Positions 35,575 to 45,913 of a stretch of 64,000 bases of DNA are shown one piece after another (the first letter of the stretch is position 1; each line of letters starts with the position of its first letter). Location: assembly GCA_001404055.1 (NCBI GenBank), contig CXTY01000035.1, forward strand, positions 1 to 64,000, read 5' to 3'. The DNA comes from Roseibium album. GTDB taxonomy: Bacteria; Pseudomonadota; Alphaproteobacteria; Rhizobiales; Stappiaceae. A program made the translations under genes and the position numbers. Below the pieces are notes generated by a model that was given only the letters and a program-made list of their open reading frames with translations, had not been told where the DNA came from and searched no databases.

Positions 35575-35854
35575 CGAGGGGCGGGCGGCTTTTGACTGTT
35601 GGCCTATATTGCCTCTTGCAGCATTATTGAAGTCAGAGTGATCGCAGCGTGGGACTTTGCGGCAATTCCTCGAAAGCCGTGGGCGGGTGTTCAATGTGGG
35701 TGCATATTCCCGGATGATCCGTTCATCAGCGTGGATAACACTCGCTCGCCGCCCATTTCGATCTGCGAGAACTCCGGCGAACCTGTGTTTCGGGCAGTCG
35801 TTCCGCGTTTCGATCAGCCTCAATCGGTCAAACAGTTCACTTGGCTTCGTCTCG

Positions 35855-36115
35855 TTACCGCATGGCCATCAGGTTGGAGATCAGCATGTCGCGTTTACTA
35901 TCCATTTCTTCTTGTATCTTGTGAGCCAGATCCGCCTCCGGGCCACAGCAGACAACTGCAGTTTCCTTCATTTCGCGGTGCGTTCGGCTCGAAGCATCCA
36001 GCATTGCCCGACGAACGATGTCCAGAATGACTTCCCGCTCGGCCGCAGGCACATCGTTGGAAAGGGCAGTGTCCAGCTCTTGTGATACGCGATTTGAAAG
36101 TTTCTCGAGGTTCAT
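35855..36115 (-). CDS. small conserved-looking hypothetical protein
   Basis: An 86-residue, highly charged helical protein without signal peptide. It has a CC pair in AVVCCGPEADLA and a long predicted helix (EVILDIVRRAMLDAS). The ATG at 36115 follows GGAGAATACC. I do not recognise the family. It is isolated: the methyltransferase gene upstream is 300 bases away in the same direction. Confidence 0.65.
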   Translation of the reverse strand: MNLEKLSNRVSQELDTALSNDVPAAEREVILDIVRRAMLDASSRTHREMKETAVVCCGPEADLAHKIQEEMDSKRDMLISNLMAMR

Positions 36116-36413
36116 GCGGTATTCTCCGAGTTCTTGCCTGATCTAAAGCCCGAGTGCGGGGCAACAGGCCGCTGGCAACTGCGCACTGAATTTCCCAATG
36201 CTGACTAGCCTGAAGGCAAGACTAGGCACACTAACGATGTTGTGGCAACACTGTTGCACGCCGATCACGGCACACAGACATCTTCGTTTCTTATTTGCGA
36301 TTGGCTGTGATGAACCGAGGGGGCAACCGAACACGGCGCTTTGCCCGTCGAGTGCAGACCACCCCTCTGAATCGGTTCTGCAAGCAGATTTAACGTCAAA
36401 TTGGCACCAGCGC
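36116..36413. other. intergenic region, no supportable gene
   Basis: About 300 bases separate the small helical protein from the methyltransferase. Open frames crossing it are short and unrecognised, and no hairpin stands out. Confidence 0.4.
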
Positions 36414-37442
36414 TCAGGCTGGTTTTGAAAAGACGACCAGCTTGGTCATTGCGGGGATCAGGTTGTCGACGTCGTCGACGGAAAAACCGATTTTTTTGCC
36501 CGCTTCCGTCAACCACCCAACCGAGAGCGAACGGGCTTCGGGCGTAAATGCCATGTGCTGCAATTGCCACAGCGCTGCAAGGGCAGGGCCGCGCCGGTCT
36601 TCTTCGACCATGAAATCATGCACCATCAGCTTGCCACCGGGAGATAGTGCCTCGAACGCCTTCTGCAAAAGCCCTTCCACGTCGTCGCCCGGCACGCCGC
36701 TCATCAGATAGGACATCAGGATAGCGTCCTGGTTGCCCGGCCACTGAACCTCGATGGCGTTACCTGGAATGTAGCGCACACGGTCGACCAGATCGGCCTC
36801 GGAAATGAAGCGCCAGCCAATCTCCGCCACGTTCGGGAAATCGATGATTGTCGCGAGCAGGTTCTCGTATTCTGCACACAGGCTTATTGTCATCGCGCCG
36901 GTTCCGCCGCCGACGTCCAGCAGGGAGGTTGCATTGCTCAAGTCAACCTTCCGGGCAAGCGTCCGTCCCGGGCCGAGCGACCCGGCATGCTGGCTTTCGG
37001 AGTAGACTGACGCCTGTTCTTCGTCCGTCATCCAGTGCCGATAGGACGCAATCGCATCTTCGGACAGGTCGTCTTTCATCACCGCGTTGAGCTGCAGCAG
37101 GAACGGATACATCTGCTGGTCTATCTGATAGCGCAGGTAGTCGCCGAAATCGTATTTCGACTGCTTCGACAAAAAGCTCTGTGCTGCAGGAGAGTTCTCA
37201 ATCTTCCTGTCATCTCCGATAGTGAGCAGTCCAACACTGGCAAGTGCCGTCGTCAGTATGACAACACGGTTGATCGGGATGTCGGCGGCCTTGGCCAGTT
37301 CTTCGGCCGACTTGGGGCCGTCTGCAAGTACTGAAAATATATCGACGTGGAGCCCTGCGAACAGGGCTTTGGATGCCATGAAGCCGAATGCAATTGATGA
37401 GAGGTCTTCCGCGCTTTCGATCGCCTTGTCACTTGTCGTCAC
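36414..37442 (-). CDS. SAM-dependent O-methyltransferase (acetylserotonin/hydroxyneurosporene type)
   Basis: A 342-residue enzyme with a winged-helix dimerisation domain (residues 15-90) and a Rossmann methyltransferase domain. The SAM motif is LLDVGGGTGAM, and the following acidic motif is IIDFPNV. The catalytic His-region of plant-type enzymes is less clear (MVHDFMVEEDRRG). It starts with GTG preceded by AGGA. Known relatives methylate hydroxy groups of small aromatic compounds or carotenoids; the substrate here is unknown. It is 265 bases from the spermidine-synthase-like gene in the same direction, so an operon is possible but not certain. Confidence 0.88.
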   Translation of the reverse strand: MTTSDKAIESAEDLSSIAFGFMASKALFAGLHVDIFSVLADGPKSAEELAKAADIPINRVVILTTALASVGLLTIGDDRKIENSPAAQSFLSKQSKYDFGDYLRYQIDQQMYPFLLQLNAVMKDDLSEDAIASYRHWMTDEEQASVYSESQHAGSLGPGRTLARKVDLSNATSLLDVGGGTGAMTISLCAEYENLLATIIDFPNVAEIGWRFISEADLVDRVRYIPGNAIEVQWPGNQDAILMSYLMSGVPGDDVEGLLQKAFEALSPGGKLMVHDFMVEEDRRGPALAALWQLQHMAFTPEARSLSVGWLTEAGKKIGFSVDDVDNLIPAMTKLVVFSKPA

Positions 37443-37706
37443 TGTGTCCTGGGCCAGCGTCTTGTCCTCTCTTCATTCTGTCTCTGATGATTTGGCCCAA
37501 AACATACACATCCAGTGCTGCCATGCAACATGGGCCCTGAGCGCGATGGCGGTTTATGCGTGAAACCCGACTTAGGTTGGCTTTGCCGCGAAAATCAGTT
37601 CTCGCCCCTTACCAACTTCACTTGGCGTCCAGTTTAGGAGCTGTAGAAACGGCTGTTAAATGACGCGGTCGATAGAGACCAAGAGAATCTGGGACGGATA
37701 TCAGTT

Positions 37707-38417
37707 TCAGGCCTTGCGGCCGAGGTACACAGCTTGGGTAACTTCGCGCCCGTCTTGCAAGGGGTTTGCAAAAACAACCGGCTCGGCCCAGGCCTCATCA
37801 AATGCCTCACCAAGCAATGCTGTGATTGCTTCGTCCGGCGCCTCATCAGACCATAGACCGACAACGCCGCCGGGTTTCACGAAGCGCTGCAAACCGCGCA
37901 AACCATCGGCAGTGTAAAACCCCTTCGACCCGCCATGCAGCAACCGCTCCGGCGTGTGATCTATGTCGATGAGAATGGCGTCATATTTGCGGGCAGGCTG
38001 ATGTGCGTCAAAGCCGCTGTCCGAGGATGCCAAGGCAAAGAAATCGCCTTGCACCAGCTGGCAACGAGGATCGGTGGCCAGCTCGGTCTTCATCGGCACA
38101 AGTCCTTCCTTGTGCCAGCGGATCACCGGCTCCAAGAGGTCAACAACGGTGAGTTGGGCAACGGTATCATGTGCCAATGCCGCCTGGGCGGTGTAGCCCA
38201 GACCAAGCCCGCCCACCAGCACATCCAGATCCCCGCCGGTCAACGCAGCAAGCCCCATATCAGCCAGCGCCACTTCGGACGCGGTGAACAGGCTCGACAT
38301 CAGATGTTCCTCACCGAGCAATATTTCAAAGACGTCGGTTTTGAGGGCCAATATGTGCCGTCGGCGCAGTGAGATCGGGCCAATAGGCGTGGGTGCATAA
38401 TCCAGTTCTTCAAACAT
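37707..38417 (-). CDS. spermidine synthase-like protein
   Basis: A 236-residue Rossmann-fold protein related to polyamine synthases. The nucleotide-binding GGLGLGYTAQAALA and the acidic VVDLLEPVIRWHK fit the aminopropyltransferase fold, and IDIDHTPERLL occupies the catalytic Asp region. The typical N-terminal beta-barrel is shortened. The ATG at 38417 (MFEELDYAPTP) is preferred because the residues upstream to 38552 look unlike the family. It could be a non-canonical methyltransferase-like member rather than a true spermidine synthase. Confidence 0.78.
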   Translation of the reverse strand: MFEELDYAPTPIGPISLRRRHILALKTDVFEILLGEEHLMSSLFTASEVALADMGLAALTGGDLDVLVGGLGLGYTAQAALAHDTVAQLTVVDLLEPVIRWHKEGLVPMKTELATDPRCQLVQGDFFALASSDSGFDAHQPARKYDAILIDIDHTPERLLHGGSKGFYTADGLRGLQRFVKPGGVVGLWSDEAPDEAITALLGEAFDEAWAEPVVFANPLQDGREVTQAVYLGRKA

Positions 38418-38619
38418 AGCGCTCATGTCCGCACCATGACGACTGGCTGGCGGTTTGGAAAGGGCGGTTCTGAGGGAAATAGACAGAATTTCCTTGATTT
38501 GACGGGATTGCTCCGGGAGCCCGAAAGCCCTCCGTAGAGTTGCGCTTTGCAAATTTTACCCAATTCCCATTACAACCCTTCTCCGTGCGCATCCAATTTC
38601 AAGCAGACCAGAGACGACC

Positions 38620-38916
38620 ATGACCAGTGATTTCGACAAGCAGCTTTCCCAATCCAAGGCGTTCAGGCGATTGCAGGCCCAGGCAAACGCTTCTGATATT
38701 ATCCTGGGGCGGCTGGTCCTGCTAGCAGCTCAGCAGACCCCGGACCCACAGACCTTTTTGGAAGACGGGCTGAACGCCTGTACAGCGGACGTGGAACTGA
38801 TGTCGGCCATCAATCCGGAAATGACCCCTGATATGAAAGACAGCATTCTGTCTAGAATACGAGAGCTCTTTGCGGCCCTGACCACTGCGTCAATGCCAGC
38901 AGGGGGGATTAATTGA
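38620..38916 (+). CDS. small hypothetical protein
   Basis: A 98-residue acidic, mostly helical protein (MTSDFDKQLSQSKAFRRLQA start) without signal peptide or known motif. The ATG at 38620 follows GAGACGACC. Codon choice resembles the neighbours. It is divergent from the spermidine-synthase-like gene. Function unknown. Confidence 0.6.
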   Translation: MTSDFDKQLSQSKAFRRLQAQANASDIILGRLVLLAAQQTPDPQTFLEDGLNACTADVELMSAINPEMTPDMKDSILSRIRELFAALTTASMPAGGIN

Positions 38917-39492
38917 TTTCTTTCCTTATCAGGGTAAATCCGGGCGACCCGCCCACTACTCCATTTTTGCGCCCGTGTCATGTAAATTAAGTACTGCATT
39001 GCAATAAAACTGCATGTGAAATTACATGAATTCCAGAAAATCAATTACTTAGAGAGATACTAACAGTTTATCAACATGAGTGCCGTAGATGTTGAAAAGT
39101 AAATTGACTAGTAGACGTGCAGTAAATATTCAAGCAATATCATATCAACTACTGAGCCAGACAGGTTCCGCCCTGGTAAGCGGGTCGCCAAACTGGAGTT
39201 ATCAGTAGTCCATGCTCCGGTTGGGATGCGTTCTTGTTTACAAGAGTAAGTTTCAGTTTAGGGGACACCACATGGAATGTGCTTTCAGCGGCCACGTGAC
39301 GCAGTTGGCGCTCCGGTGAACTGGTATACGGCGGATTATCCGTATGATCGGCGTGAGTTTCGCTACCGAAAGGCGGCGTACCCGCGGGCCAAAGGCCTCA
39401 GGAATGAGAACCGTTGGTCACGGAGATCAAGATCGATTTTGCAGTTCGGCTCTTGGGCAGTACCGCAAAAACAAGTGTCTTAACTCTGTAAC
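38917..39492 (+). other. AT-rich intergenic region with a possible small transcript
   Basis: The first half is AT-rich with no gene. From about 39250 GC content rises and an open frame 39277-39483 (68 residues, rich in Arg and Tyr) ends 10 bases before a strong terminator. It follows AGGGGAC at some distance. I recognise no family, so this may be a short protein gene or a non-coding RNA ending at the terminator. Confidence 0.4.
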
Positions 39493-39493
39493 A

Positions 39494-39523
39494 GGGGGGT
39501 GCTGGTGAAAACCGGCACCCTTT
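39494..39523 (+). terminator. rho-independent terminator
   Basis: A stem GGGTGC-TGGT/ACC-GGCACCC with a GAAA-type loop is followed by five T on the plus strand. No recognised plus-strand gene ends here, so it points to an unannotated transcript starting upstream. Confidence 0.8.
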
Positions 39524-39654
39524 TTGTTTGTGTATTAGCGCCTGTGAATGGTCTGCCTGCGCTGCCGCGTTTACCCGCTTTGAAACCCTTCAAGTCGTTC
39601 TTCCCTTGGAAGCCCAACCCCAATCCGTCGACTGCTGATAGACGGCTGTATGAT

Positions 39655-40401
39655 TTATCCTGGGTGACCGGATCGTGTGCCGAGGACGCGGTCGCCCTCA
39701 TCCTGTTGGCTTGCAGGTTCCCTCTTGCGCTGGGCGACATAGTCCCGCAACAAGGCCACACGTTTGGGTCTGAAACTTTCTGCGTGTCGCTCAATCGTTT
39801 CTATCCGGCTAACATGAAAATGGCGGTAGTCGTTTCGAAGTTGGCAATGAGCAAGTAAAAGCAATACGTCGTCGCCATAGGACATACCAAGCGGCCAGAT
39901 TACCCGGTTGGTGATCCTGTTCTGAATATCCCGGTAAGTGATGATCAGGCTGAATTCCTCCCAACATGCTTCCCGTAGAAGATTCATATCGATCTTTACC
40001 GGCGGCCTCGTGTCAGGTCGACGCCAGGTGCGCGTCACCGTGTGCATGGCCTGCCGGGCCTGCTCGTCCGGGAGGGTCGCTATGATACGTGCCAGGGCAT
40101 TTGTTCCAGCTTCGCTCAGCACACTGTCAGAGATGTGTTCCAGGCTGCTAATGGCCAGCGAGAGCGCTTCAATCTCCAGGCGGGTGAAGCTGTGCGGTGG
40201 CAGGGCGGGATCTTCGGTCAGCGTGTACCCGACACCCGCAGCCCCGTCGATGAGAGCACCTCCCGCACGAAGCGTTGCAATGTCACGATAAAGCTGACGT
40301 AGAGAAACGCCGGATTCCTGGGCGAGGCGCTCTGCGGTTACAGGCTGGGGAAGGCGCCTGATCGTGTCCATCAGGCGCATCAATCTGTCGGTGCGGGCCA
40401 T
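39655..40401 (-). CDS. YafY/DeoR-like transcriptional regulator with WYL domain
   Basis: A 248-residue DNA-binding protein. The N-terminus has an HTH_11 domain (LMDTIRRLPQPVTAERLAQESGVS, recognition helix LRQLYRDIATLR). Residues 130-225 form the WYL-type ligand domain, here with RVIWPLGMSYGDDVLLLAHC-like core segments. Such regulators sense small molecules or nucleic acids. It is divergent from the glutathione transferase gene at 40471, 70 bases away, which it probably regulates. Confidence 0.9.
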   Translation of the reverse strand: MARTDRLMRLMDTIRRLPQPVTAERLAQESGVSLRQLYRDIATLRAGGALIDGAAGVGYTLTEDPALPPHSFTRLEIEALSLAISSLEHISDSVLSEAGTNALARIIATLPDEQARQAMHTVTRTWRRPDTRPPVKIDMNLLREACWEEFSLIITYRDIQNRITNRVIWPLGMSYGDDVLLLLAHCQLRNDYRHFHVSRIETIERHAESFRPKRVALLRDYVAQRKREPASQQDEGDRVLGTRSGHPG

Positions 40402-40470
40402 GGCTCCTGCCGTAAATTGTCAGGAGGGGGAAATTATACCCTTTCACATCAGACCGAAAGGAGAATTACC

Positions 40471-41067
40471 ATGATAACGCTGTATCATTCGCCGAACAGC
40501 CGTTCCTCTTCCATTACGACACTGATTGATGAACTCGGAGCCGACGTCGAAATCCGTGAGGTTTCGATCCCGCGTCATGACGGAACGGGTGGGCCGGACC
40601 CGGTCAATCCACATCCGGAAAAGAAAGTGCCTTATCTTGTTGATGGCACTGAAGAAGTCCGGGAGCGTGGTGCGATTGCACTCTATCTTACAGACAAGTT
40701 CCCCGAGGCGGGACTGGGGCCGATCGAGGGGGAGCAGGGGCGGGCGGCCTATCTGTCGTGGTTGTTCTATTATCAGGGCGTGATGGAGCCTGTGCTGGTG
40801 CTGCACTGGACAAAACTATCTCATCCGGCCTTTGAGGCAACTTTCCGAGATTTTGGAGCAATGGCAGAGCGATTGGCAGAGTGCCTGGATAAACAGCCCT
40901 ATCTACTCGGTGACCGGTATTCTGCTGCTGACCTTCTCTGCAGCAGCCCCTTCATCTGGATGCCGGAATTCACGCCGGACAATCAGGCGATCCGGGACTG
41001 GGTCGCGCGTTGCAGAGAACGCCCGGCTGCTCAACGAACAGCTGTGCGAGAAGAAGTCGCAGCTTGA
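40471..41067 (+). CDS. glutathione S-transferase
   Basis: A 198-residue cytosolic GST. The thioredoxin-like N-domain starts MITLYHSPNSRSSSITT with a catalytic-type Ser. The cis-proline segment is KKVPYLVD, and the C-terminal helical domain contains YLLGDRYSAADLLC. The ATG at 40471 follows AAAGGAGAA. It is divergent from the WYL regulator, a common arrangement for inducible detoxification genes. Its electrophilic substrate is not deducible. Confidence 0.93.
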   Translation: MITLYHSPNSRSSSITTLIDELGADVEIREVSIPRHDGTGGPDPVNPHPEKKVPYLVDGTEEVRERGAIALYLTDKFPEAGLGPIEGEQGRAAYLSWLFYYQGVMEPVLVLHWTKLSHPAFEATFRDFGAMAERLAECLDKQPYLLGDRYSAADLLCSSPFIWMPEFTPDNQAIRDWVARCRERPAAQRTAVREEVAA

Positions 41068-41090
41068 TAGAAAGAGGCGTGAGCGCCGGG

Positions 41091-41591
41091 TTACCGGCGC
41101 TTGCCAAATCCCTGTTTTCCGCCAGCTGGACGGGGTGTGCGGGAAGGTTGGGGTGTTTCCACTGTCCGGCGGGATTCGCCTGACCGCCTACAAGAGAAGA
41201 ATCCGTCCACCGTTTCTGGCGTGTCTTCAGCCCTGGTCAGTGCTTCTTCCGATGTCTTCAGCACCTGGGCACGCTGTGCGCTCTTGTGACGTTTTTCGCC
41301 AATAAACTGAACACCGCATCTCAGGCCTTTTTCCCAACGCCTCTCGCAGGTGACTTCATAATCTTCCAGATCAATATAGAGATTGAATTCCTTGGGAAGA
41401 ATGAAGGCGGTTTCAAATTCAAGCATTGCGCCGCTTTCGGAGATGTTGCGCACCATGCAGGGTATGGATCTCAGGCCGTTCTGAAAAACCATTTTACCTT
41501 TTTTGAAGACGCGTGCTCGCTTTGGGCGGCCAGGAAATTCTGTTGCATCTGCTGATGCAGGATCCTGCGGCGCTGGGATTGCCTCAGACAT
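41091..41591 (-). CDS. PilZ-domain protein
   Basis: A 166-residue protein with one PilZ domain. It contains KRARVFKKGKMVF (the RxxxR-like lead, imperfect) and the typical NISESGAMLEF motif, which corresponds to the D/N-x-S-x-x-G of c-di-GMP receptors. The arginine pair needed for c-di-GMP is only partly conserved, so binding is uncertain. The C-terminal 60 residues are basic and of low complexity (TPQPSRTPRPAGGKQG). It is convergent with the GST gene. Confidence 0.85.
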   Translation of the reverse strand: MSEAIPAPQDPASADATEFPGRPKRARVFKKGKMVFQNGLRSIPCMVRNISESGAMLEFETAFILPKEFNLYIDLEDYEVTCERRWEKGLRCGVQFIGEKRHKSAQRAQVLKTSEEALTRAEDTPETVDGFFSCRRSGESRRTVETPQPSRTPRPAGGKQGFGKRR

Positions 41592-41900
41592 TATTCAGTC
41601 TCACATCTACTCATACACATGTGGGCGCTGGTGCCCATTTGGCTAAATCTACCAGCCAAGGCGTTGCCAATCCGTGAATCCAATTGAAGACTCGTTATTT
41701 TGTTGGGCATGTACTTCCCTTGAGATACGGAACAAAACCCCTTATGCCGTGGTCAGAAGAACCTTACCGTTTTCTTTTCCCGAGAAATCGTGGAACGCCA
41801 TTCCTTGAATTGATACACATTCTTTCTTTTATTTACGGGCAAGTCAGACAAGTGAAACACGTGCTGCCTTCGATAGTAGAAGGCGCAATTAGAGGCGTTA
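41592..41900. other. intergenic region, no supportable gene
   Basis: About 310 bases lie between the divergent PilZ gene and cysQ, AT-rich towards the cysQ side. No recognisable protein or hairpin. It must contain both promoters. Confidence 0.45.
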
Positions 41901-42737
41901 ATGACGGAAGAACAGATATCCTTTTTGAACCAGCTTGCGATCCGCGCTGGCGAGGAGATCTTGAAAATTTATTCTCAACCTTTTGAGGTTGAAAACAAGG
42001 CGGACGGTTCGCCGGTGACGATAGCCGACGCAGCTGCGGAAAAGATCATTCTCGCAGGTCTGGCAGAGTTGTTTCCGGGCGTGCCGGTCGTAGCTGAAGA
42101 AGCCGTGGAAGCCGGCAGCCTGCCAGAGGCAGGTGATCGGTATTTTCTGGTTGACCCGCTTGACGGGACCAAGGAATTCCTGAAGAAAAATGGCGAGTTC
42201 ACGGTCAATATTGCTCTCATAGACAATGGCGCGCCGGTCTTCGGCGTTGTGGCTGCGCCTGCGCTAGACGAGATCTTCTGGGGATCCTGTCCGGTTGACG
42301 GGTCTGGGGCACAGGCTTTCAGAGGGGCGATCGAGAACGGAACAGTAACCGATGTGCAGCCGATTTCGGTTCGCGAAGTTCCAGACAATGGACTGAGCGT
42401 GCTTGCCAGCCGGTCCCACCTGTCAGAAGAAACGGCCGAACTGATCAACCGTTTGAGTGTGGCCGAACAGCTTTCGGTGGGGTCTTCCCTGAAACTCTGC
42501 TGGGTGGCAGCCGGAAGGGCGGATCTTTATCCGCGTCTGGCGCCGACAATGCAGTGGGATATCGCTGCGGGCGACGCTGTGGTGCGTGCTGCGGGTGGCA
42601 GCGTGGTTTTTGCCGACAGCGGCAAAGATTTTGTCTACCGATTGCCTGAAAATGCCAAAAAGGACGATCTCAGAAACCCGCATTTCATTGCAGTGAGCTG
42701 TAGATCCCTGTTGCCGGGCATGGCACCGGCTGCCTGA
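41901..42737 (+). CDS. cysQ: 3'(2'),5'-bisphosphate nucleotidase CysQ
   Basis: A 278-residue metal-dependent phosphatase of the inositol monophosphatase fold that removes phosphate from PAP, the by-product of sulfate assimilation. Metal-binding motifs are present: VVAEEAVEAG, DPLDGTKEF and the C-terminal WDIAAGDAVV. Length is typical. It stands just before cysD and cysNC and is probably co-transcribed with them, as PAP removal keeps sulfotransfer from stalling. Confidence 0.94.
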   Translation: MTEEQISFLNQLAIRAGEEILKIYSQPFEVENKADGSPVTIADAAAEKIILAGLAELFPGVPVVAEEAVEAGSLPEAGDRYFLVDPLDGTKEFLKKNGEFTVNIALIDNGAPVFGVVAAPALDEIFWGSCPVDGSGAQAFRGAIENGTVTDVQPISVREVPDNGLSVLASRSHLSEETAELINRLSVAEQLSVGSSLKLCWVAAGRADLYPRLAPTMQWDIAAGDAVVRAAGGSVVFADSGKDFVYRLPENAKKDDLRNPHFIAVSCRSLLPGMAPAA

Positions 42738-42811
42738 ATATTCGGCTCTGAATGCAGGGCTAAGCAGAAAATCAGATAAGGGCCGGATCGCCGGCTAAAC
42801 GGAAAAGCGAA

Positions 42812-43741
42812 ATGAACATGCAATCTCACGGGATCACGCCCGAACGCCTCAGTAATCTGAAGCGTCTGGAAGCGGAAAGCATCCATATCATCCGCGAAGT
42901 GGCGGCCGAATTTTCCAATCCGGTGATGCTTTATTCAATCGGCAAGGACAGTGGCGTCATGCTGCACCTTGCAATGAAGGCGTTTTATCCATCCAAACCA
43001 CCGTTCCCGCTGCTACATGTCGACACAACCTGGAAATTCCAGGAGATGATCAAGTTTCGCGACGAGACAGCCAAGCGCCTTGGTCTGGATCTTCTCGTCC
43101 ACACCAACCCGGAAGGCCTGGAGAAAAACGTTGGCCCGTTCTCGCATGGATCTTCGGTGCATACGCACATCATGAAGACCGAGGCGCTGAAACAGGCCCT
43201 GGACAAATACGGCTTTGATGCAGCTTTTGGCGGCGCACGCCGCGACGAGGAAAAGTCTCGTGCCAAGGAGCGCGTGTTCTCCTTCCGCAATTCAAACCAT
43301 GGCTGGGACCCAAAGAACCAGCGTCCGGAATTGTGGAACCTTTACAATGCCCGGGTTGCCAAGGGCGAAAGCATCCGCGCGTTTCCGCTGTCCAACTGGA
43401 CCGAGCTGGATATCTGGCAATACATCCTGACGGAAGATATCCCGATGGTGCCATTGTATCTGGCGGCCAAACGCCCCGTTGTAGAGCGTGATGGCATGCT
43501 GATCATGGTCGATGATGACCGCATGAAGCTTCAGCCCGGCGAAGTCATTGAAGAAAAACTGGTCCGCTTCCGCACGCTCGGCTGTTACCCGCTCACCGGT
43601 GCCATTGAATCTGATGCCGACACATTACCCGCCATTGTCCGCGAAATGCTGATTGCCCGCACGTCCGAGCGTCAGGGTCGCCTGATCGACAAGGACGAAA
43701 GCGCATCAATGGAGAAGAAAAAGCGGGAAGGGTATTTCTAA
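42812..43741 (+). CDS. cysD: sulfate adenylyltransferase subunit CysD
   Basis: The 309-residue catalytic subunit of ATP sulfurylase, forming APS from ATP and sulfate. It has the PP-loop [17 protein letters not shown] and a long basic C-terminal region. It begins 74 bases after cysQ; its stop overlaps nothing, but cysNC follows after one base. Together CysD and CysN/C convert sulfate to PAPS. Confidence 0.97.
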   Translation: MNMQSHGITPERLSNLKRLEAESIHIIREVAAEFSNPVMLYSIGKDSGVMLHLAMKAFYPSKPPFPLLHVDTTWKFQEMIKFRDETAKRLGLDLLVHTNPEGLEKNVGPFSHGSSVHTHIMKTEALKQALDKYGFDAAFGGARRDEEKSRAKERVFSFRNSNHGWDPKNQRPELWNLYNARVAKGESIRAFPLSNWTELDIWQYILTEDIPMVPLYLAAKRPVVERDGMLIMVDDDRMKLQPGEVIEEKLVRFRTLGCYPLTGAIESDADTLPAIVREMLIARTSERQGRLIDKDESASMEKKKREGYF

Positions 43742-43742
43742 G

Positions 43743-45677
43743 ATGACGAACGTGAACATCCAGGAAAACACTGAGACATCGGTCACCGATTATATCCTCG
43801 CGCAGGAAACCAAGGATCAGCTGCGGTTTCTCACCTGTGGCTCGGTTGATGACGGCAAGTCGACCCTGATCGGTCGTCTGCTCTACGACTCGAAACTGAT
43901 TTTTGAGGATCAGCTGGCCTCGCTCGAGCGGGATTCAAAAAAGCATGGCACTGTTGGCGAAGAGATCGATCTGGCTTTGCTCGTCGATGGTCTGGAAGCC
44001 GAACGCGAGCAGGGCATCACCATTGATGTGGCCTATCGTTTCTTTGCCACGGAAAAGCGCAAATTCATCGTTGCCGATACACCAGGTCACGAGCAATACA
44101 CGCGGAACATGGCCACCGGTGCGTCTACGGCGGATCTGGCAGTCCTTCTGGTGGATGCCCGCAACGGCTTGATGGTTCAGACCCGCAGACATGCGTTCAT
44201 TGCCTCTCTTCTGGGAATTCGCCATGTGGTTCTGGCGATCAACAAGATCGACCTGGTTGGCTATTCTGAAGAGCGTTTTGAAGAGATCCGCAAGGAATTC
44301 AAGACCTTTGCCAATGGCTTTGACTTCGAAACCCTGCAGGCGATCCCGATGTCCGCCCGTTACGGCGACAATGTCTCAGCCAGAAGCGAAAAGATGTCCT
44401 GGTTTTCCGGCCCGACGCTGCTGGAACATCTTGAAAGTGTCGAAGTTGGCGAACACGCGCTGGAAGCACCGTTCCGCTTCCCGGTGCAGTGGGTTAACCG
44501 GCCCAACCTCGACTTCCGCGGTTACTCAGGCACGATTGCCAGTGGCCGCGTGAACGTTGGTGAAGAACTTGTTGTCGCCGGTCCGGCCAAAACATCGAAG
44601 GTCGAAAAGATCATCGGTGCAGGTGGAGAAGTGGACAGTGCCAGCGCCGGCGAAGCCGTTACCATCACACTGGAAGACGAGATCGACATCTCGAGAGGGG
44701 ACTTGCTGTCTTCCACGGCCTCGCGTCCCGATGTCGCCGACCAGTTTGCTGCCCATGTCATCTGGATGTCTGATGAACCTCTGTTACCGGGGCGTTCGTA
44801 TCTCCTGAAAATCGGTACGCGGACCGTGACGGCAACCGTGTCGGAGATCAAACACAAGATCAACGTGAATACCTTTGAACATGTGGCTGGTAAAACGCTG
44901 GAACTGAACGAGATTGCCTTCTGCAATTTTGCCCTGTCGTCTTCCGTGCCGTTTGATCCCTATGAGGCCAACCGATCAACGGGATCCTTCATCCTGATCG
45001 ACCGCATGTCTAATGCGACTGTTGGCGCTGGCATGATCTGGTTTGCGTTGCGCCGCGCAAGCAATATTCACTGGCAGGCTCTTGCTGTCGACAAGCAGGC
45101 GCGGTCGGAAAAGCTTGGCCAGAAACCTGCAGTTCTCTGGTTCACGGGGCTTTCGGGTTCGGGCAAGTCAACGATTGCATCGATTGTCGAAAAGAAACTG
45201 CATATCGATGGTCGGCATACCTACACGCTAGACGGCGACAATGTCCGCCATGGTCTCAACAAGGATCTCGGGTTTACCGATGCCGACCGCGTGGAGAATA
45301 TCCGCCGTGTAGGCGAAGTTGCCAAGCTCTTCACAGAGGCAGGCATGCTTACGCTGGTCTCGTTCATCTCTCCGTTCAGGTCCGAGCGCCGGATGGCGCG
45401 TGACCTGATGGGCGAGGGCGAGTTCATCGAGGTATTCGTCGATACGCCGATCGAAGAATGCCGCAAGCGCGACCCGAAAGGGCTGTACGCAAAGGCAGAT
45501 CGAGGTGAGATCAAGAACTTCACCGGCATTGACAGCCCATATGAAGCGCCGGAAAACGCGGAGATCCACGTCAAAAACGTCGACCGGGACCCGGAAGATG
45601 TGGCCGAAGAAATCATCGGCTATCTGCGCGATCGTGGGTTCCTGAGCAGCTATTCCTCCGATGGGGAAGGTATTTAG
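43743..45677 (+). CDS. cysNC: CysN/CysC fusion: sulfate adenylyltransferase GTPase and APS kinase
   Basis: A 644-residue bifunctional protein. Residues 1-440 are the EF-Tu-like GTPase CysN ([25 protein letters not shown]) that drives APS formation by CysD. Residues 455-640 are APS kinase (GLSGSGKST, then [16 protein letters not shown]), giving PAPS. Such fusions are common in Rhizobiales. It follows cysD after one base. A 12-base perfect dyad occurs just behind the stop. Confidence 0.97.
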   Translation: MTNVNIQENTETSVTDYILAQETKDQLRFLTCGSVDDGKSTLIGRLLYDSKLIFEDQLASLERDSKKHGTVGEEIDLALLVDGLEAEREQGITIDVAYRFFATEKRKFIVADTPGHEQYTRNMATGASTADLAVLLVDARNGLMVQTRRHAFIASLLGIRHVVLAINKIDLVGYSEERFEEIRKEFKTFANGFDFETLQAIPMSARYGDNVSARSEKMSWFSGPTLLEHLESVEVGEHALEAPFRFPVQWVNRPNLDFRGYSGTIASGRVNVGEELVVAGPAKTSKVEKIIGAGGEVDSASAGEAVTITLEDEIDISRGDLLSSTASRPDVADQFAAHVIWMSDEPLLPGRSYLLKIGTRTVTATVSEIKHKINVNTFEHVAGKTLELNEIAFCNFALSSSVPFDPYEANRSTGSFILIDRMSNATVGAGMIWFALRRASNIHWQALAVDKQARSEKLGQKPAVLWFTGLSGSGKSTIASIVEKKLHIDGRHTYTLDGDNVRHGLNKDLGFTDADRVENIRRVGEVAKLFTEAGMLTLVSFISPFRSERRMARDLMGEGEFIEVFVDTPIEECRKRDPKGLYAKADRGEIKNFTGIDSPYEAPENAEIHVKNVDRDPEDVAEEIIGYLRDRGFLSSYSSDGEGI

Positions 45678-45694
45678 GACTGCTTTGAATGTGT

Positions 45695-45730
45695 GTTCGG
45701 CAGACTAACAACTTTGAAAGTCTGCCGAAC
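45695..45730. terminator. perfect 12-bp dyad after cysNC
   Basis: GTTCGGCAGACT and AGTCTGCCGAAC form a perfect stem with a 12-base loop, 18 bases after the cysNC stop. No T-run follows on either strand, so it may be a terminator-like or an mRNA-stabilising element rather than a classical terminator. Confidence 0.6.
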
Positions 45731-45913
45731 CATAAACGCCAGCGTGGAAATGAACTTTCCGATCTGAAACAGCATTGTGATATGCGGCCCCGACTGCCAT
45801 GCCATGCAATTCAAGTCGGCGTCAGGTGCGACTTTGTCATTGCCGACCACCGCGAAGCCTTCTAAGACCGGTCAGGACTTTGAAACAATTGGTTGAAAGG
45901 TTTCGGCTGCATT

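Noticed and set aside
39272-39319. A 15-codon frame with a good Shine-Dalgarno (AGGGGAC) inside the orphan transcript
   Set aside because: Could be a leader peptide, but nothing distinguishes it from chance.
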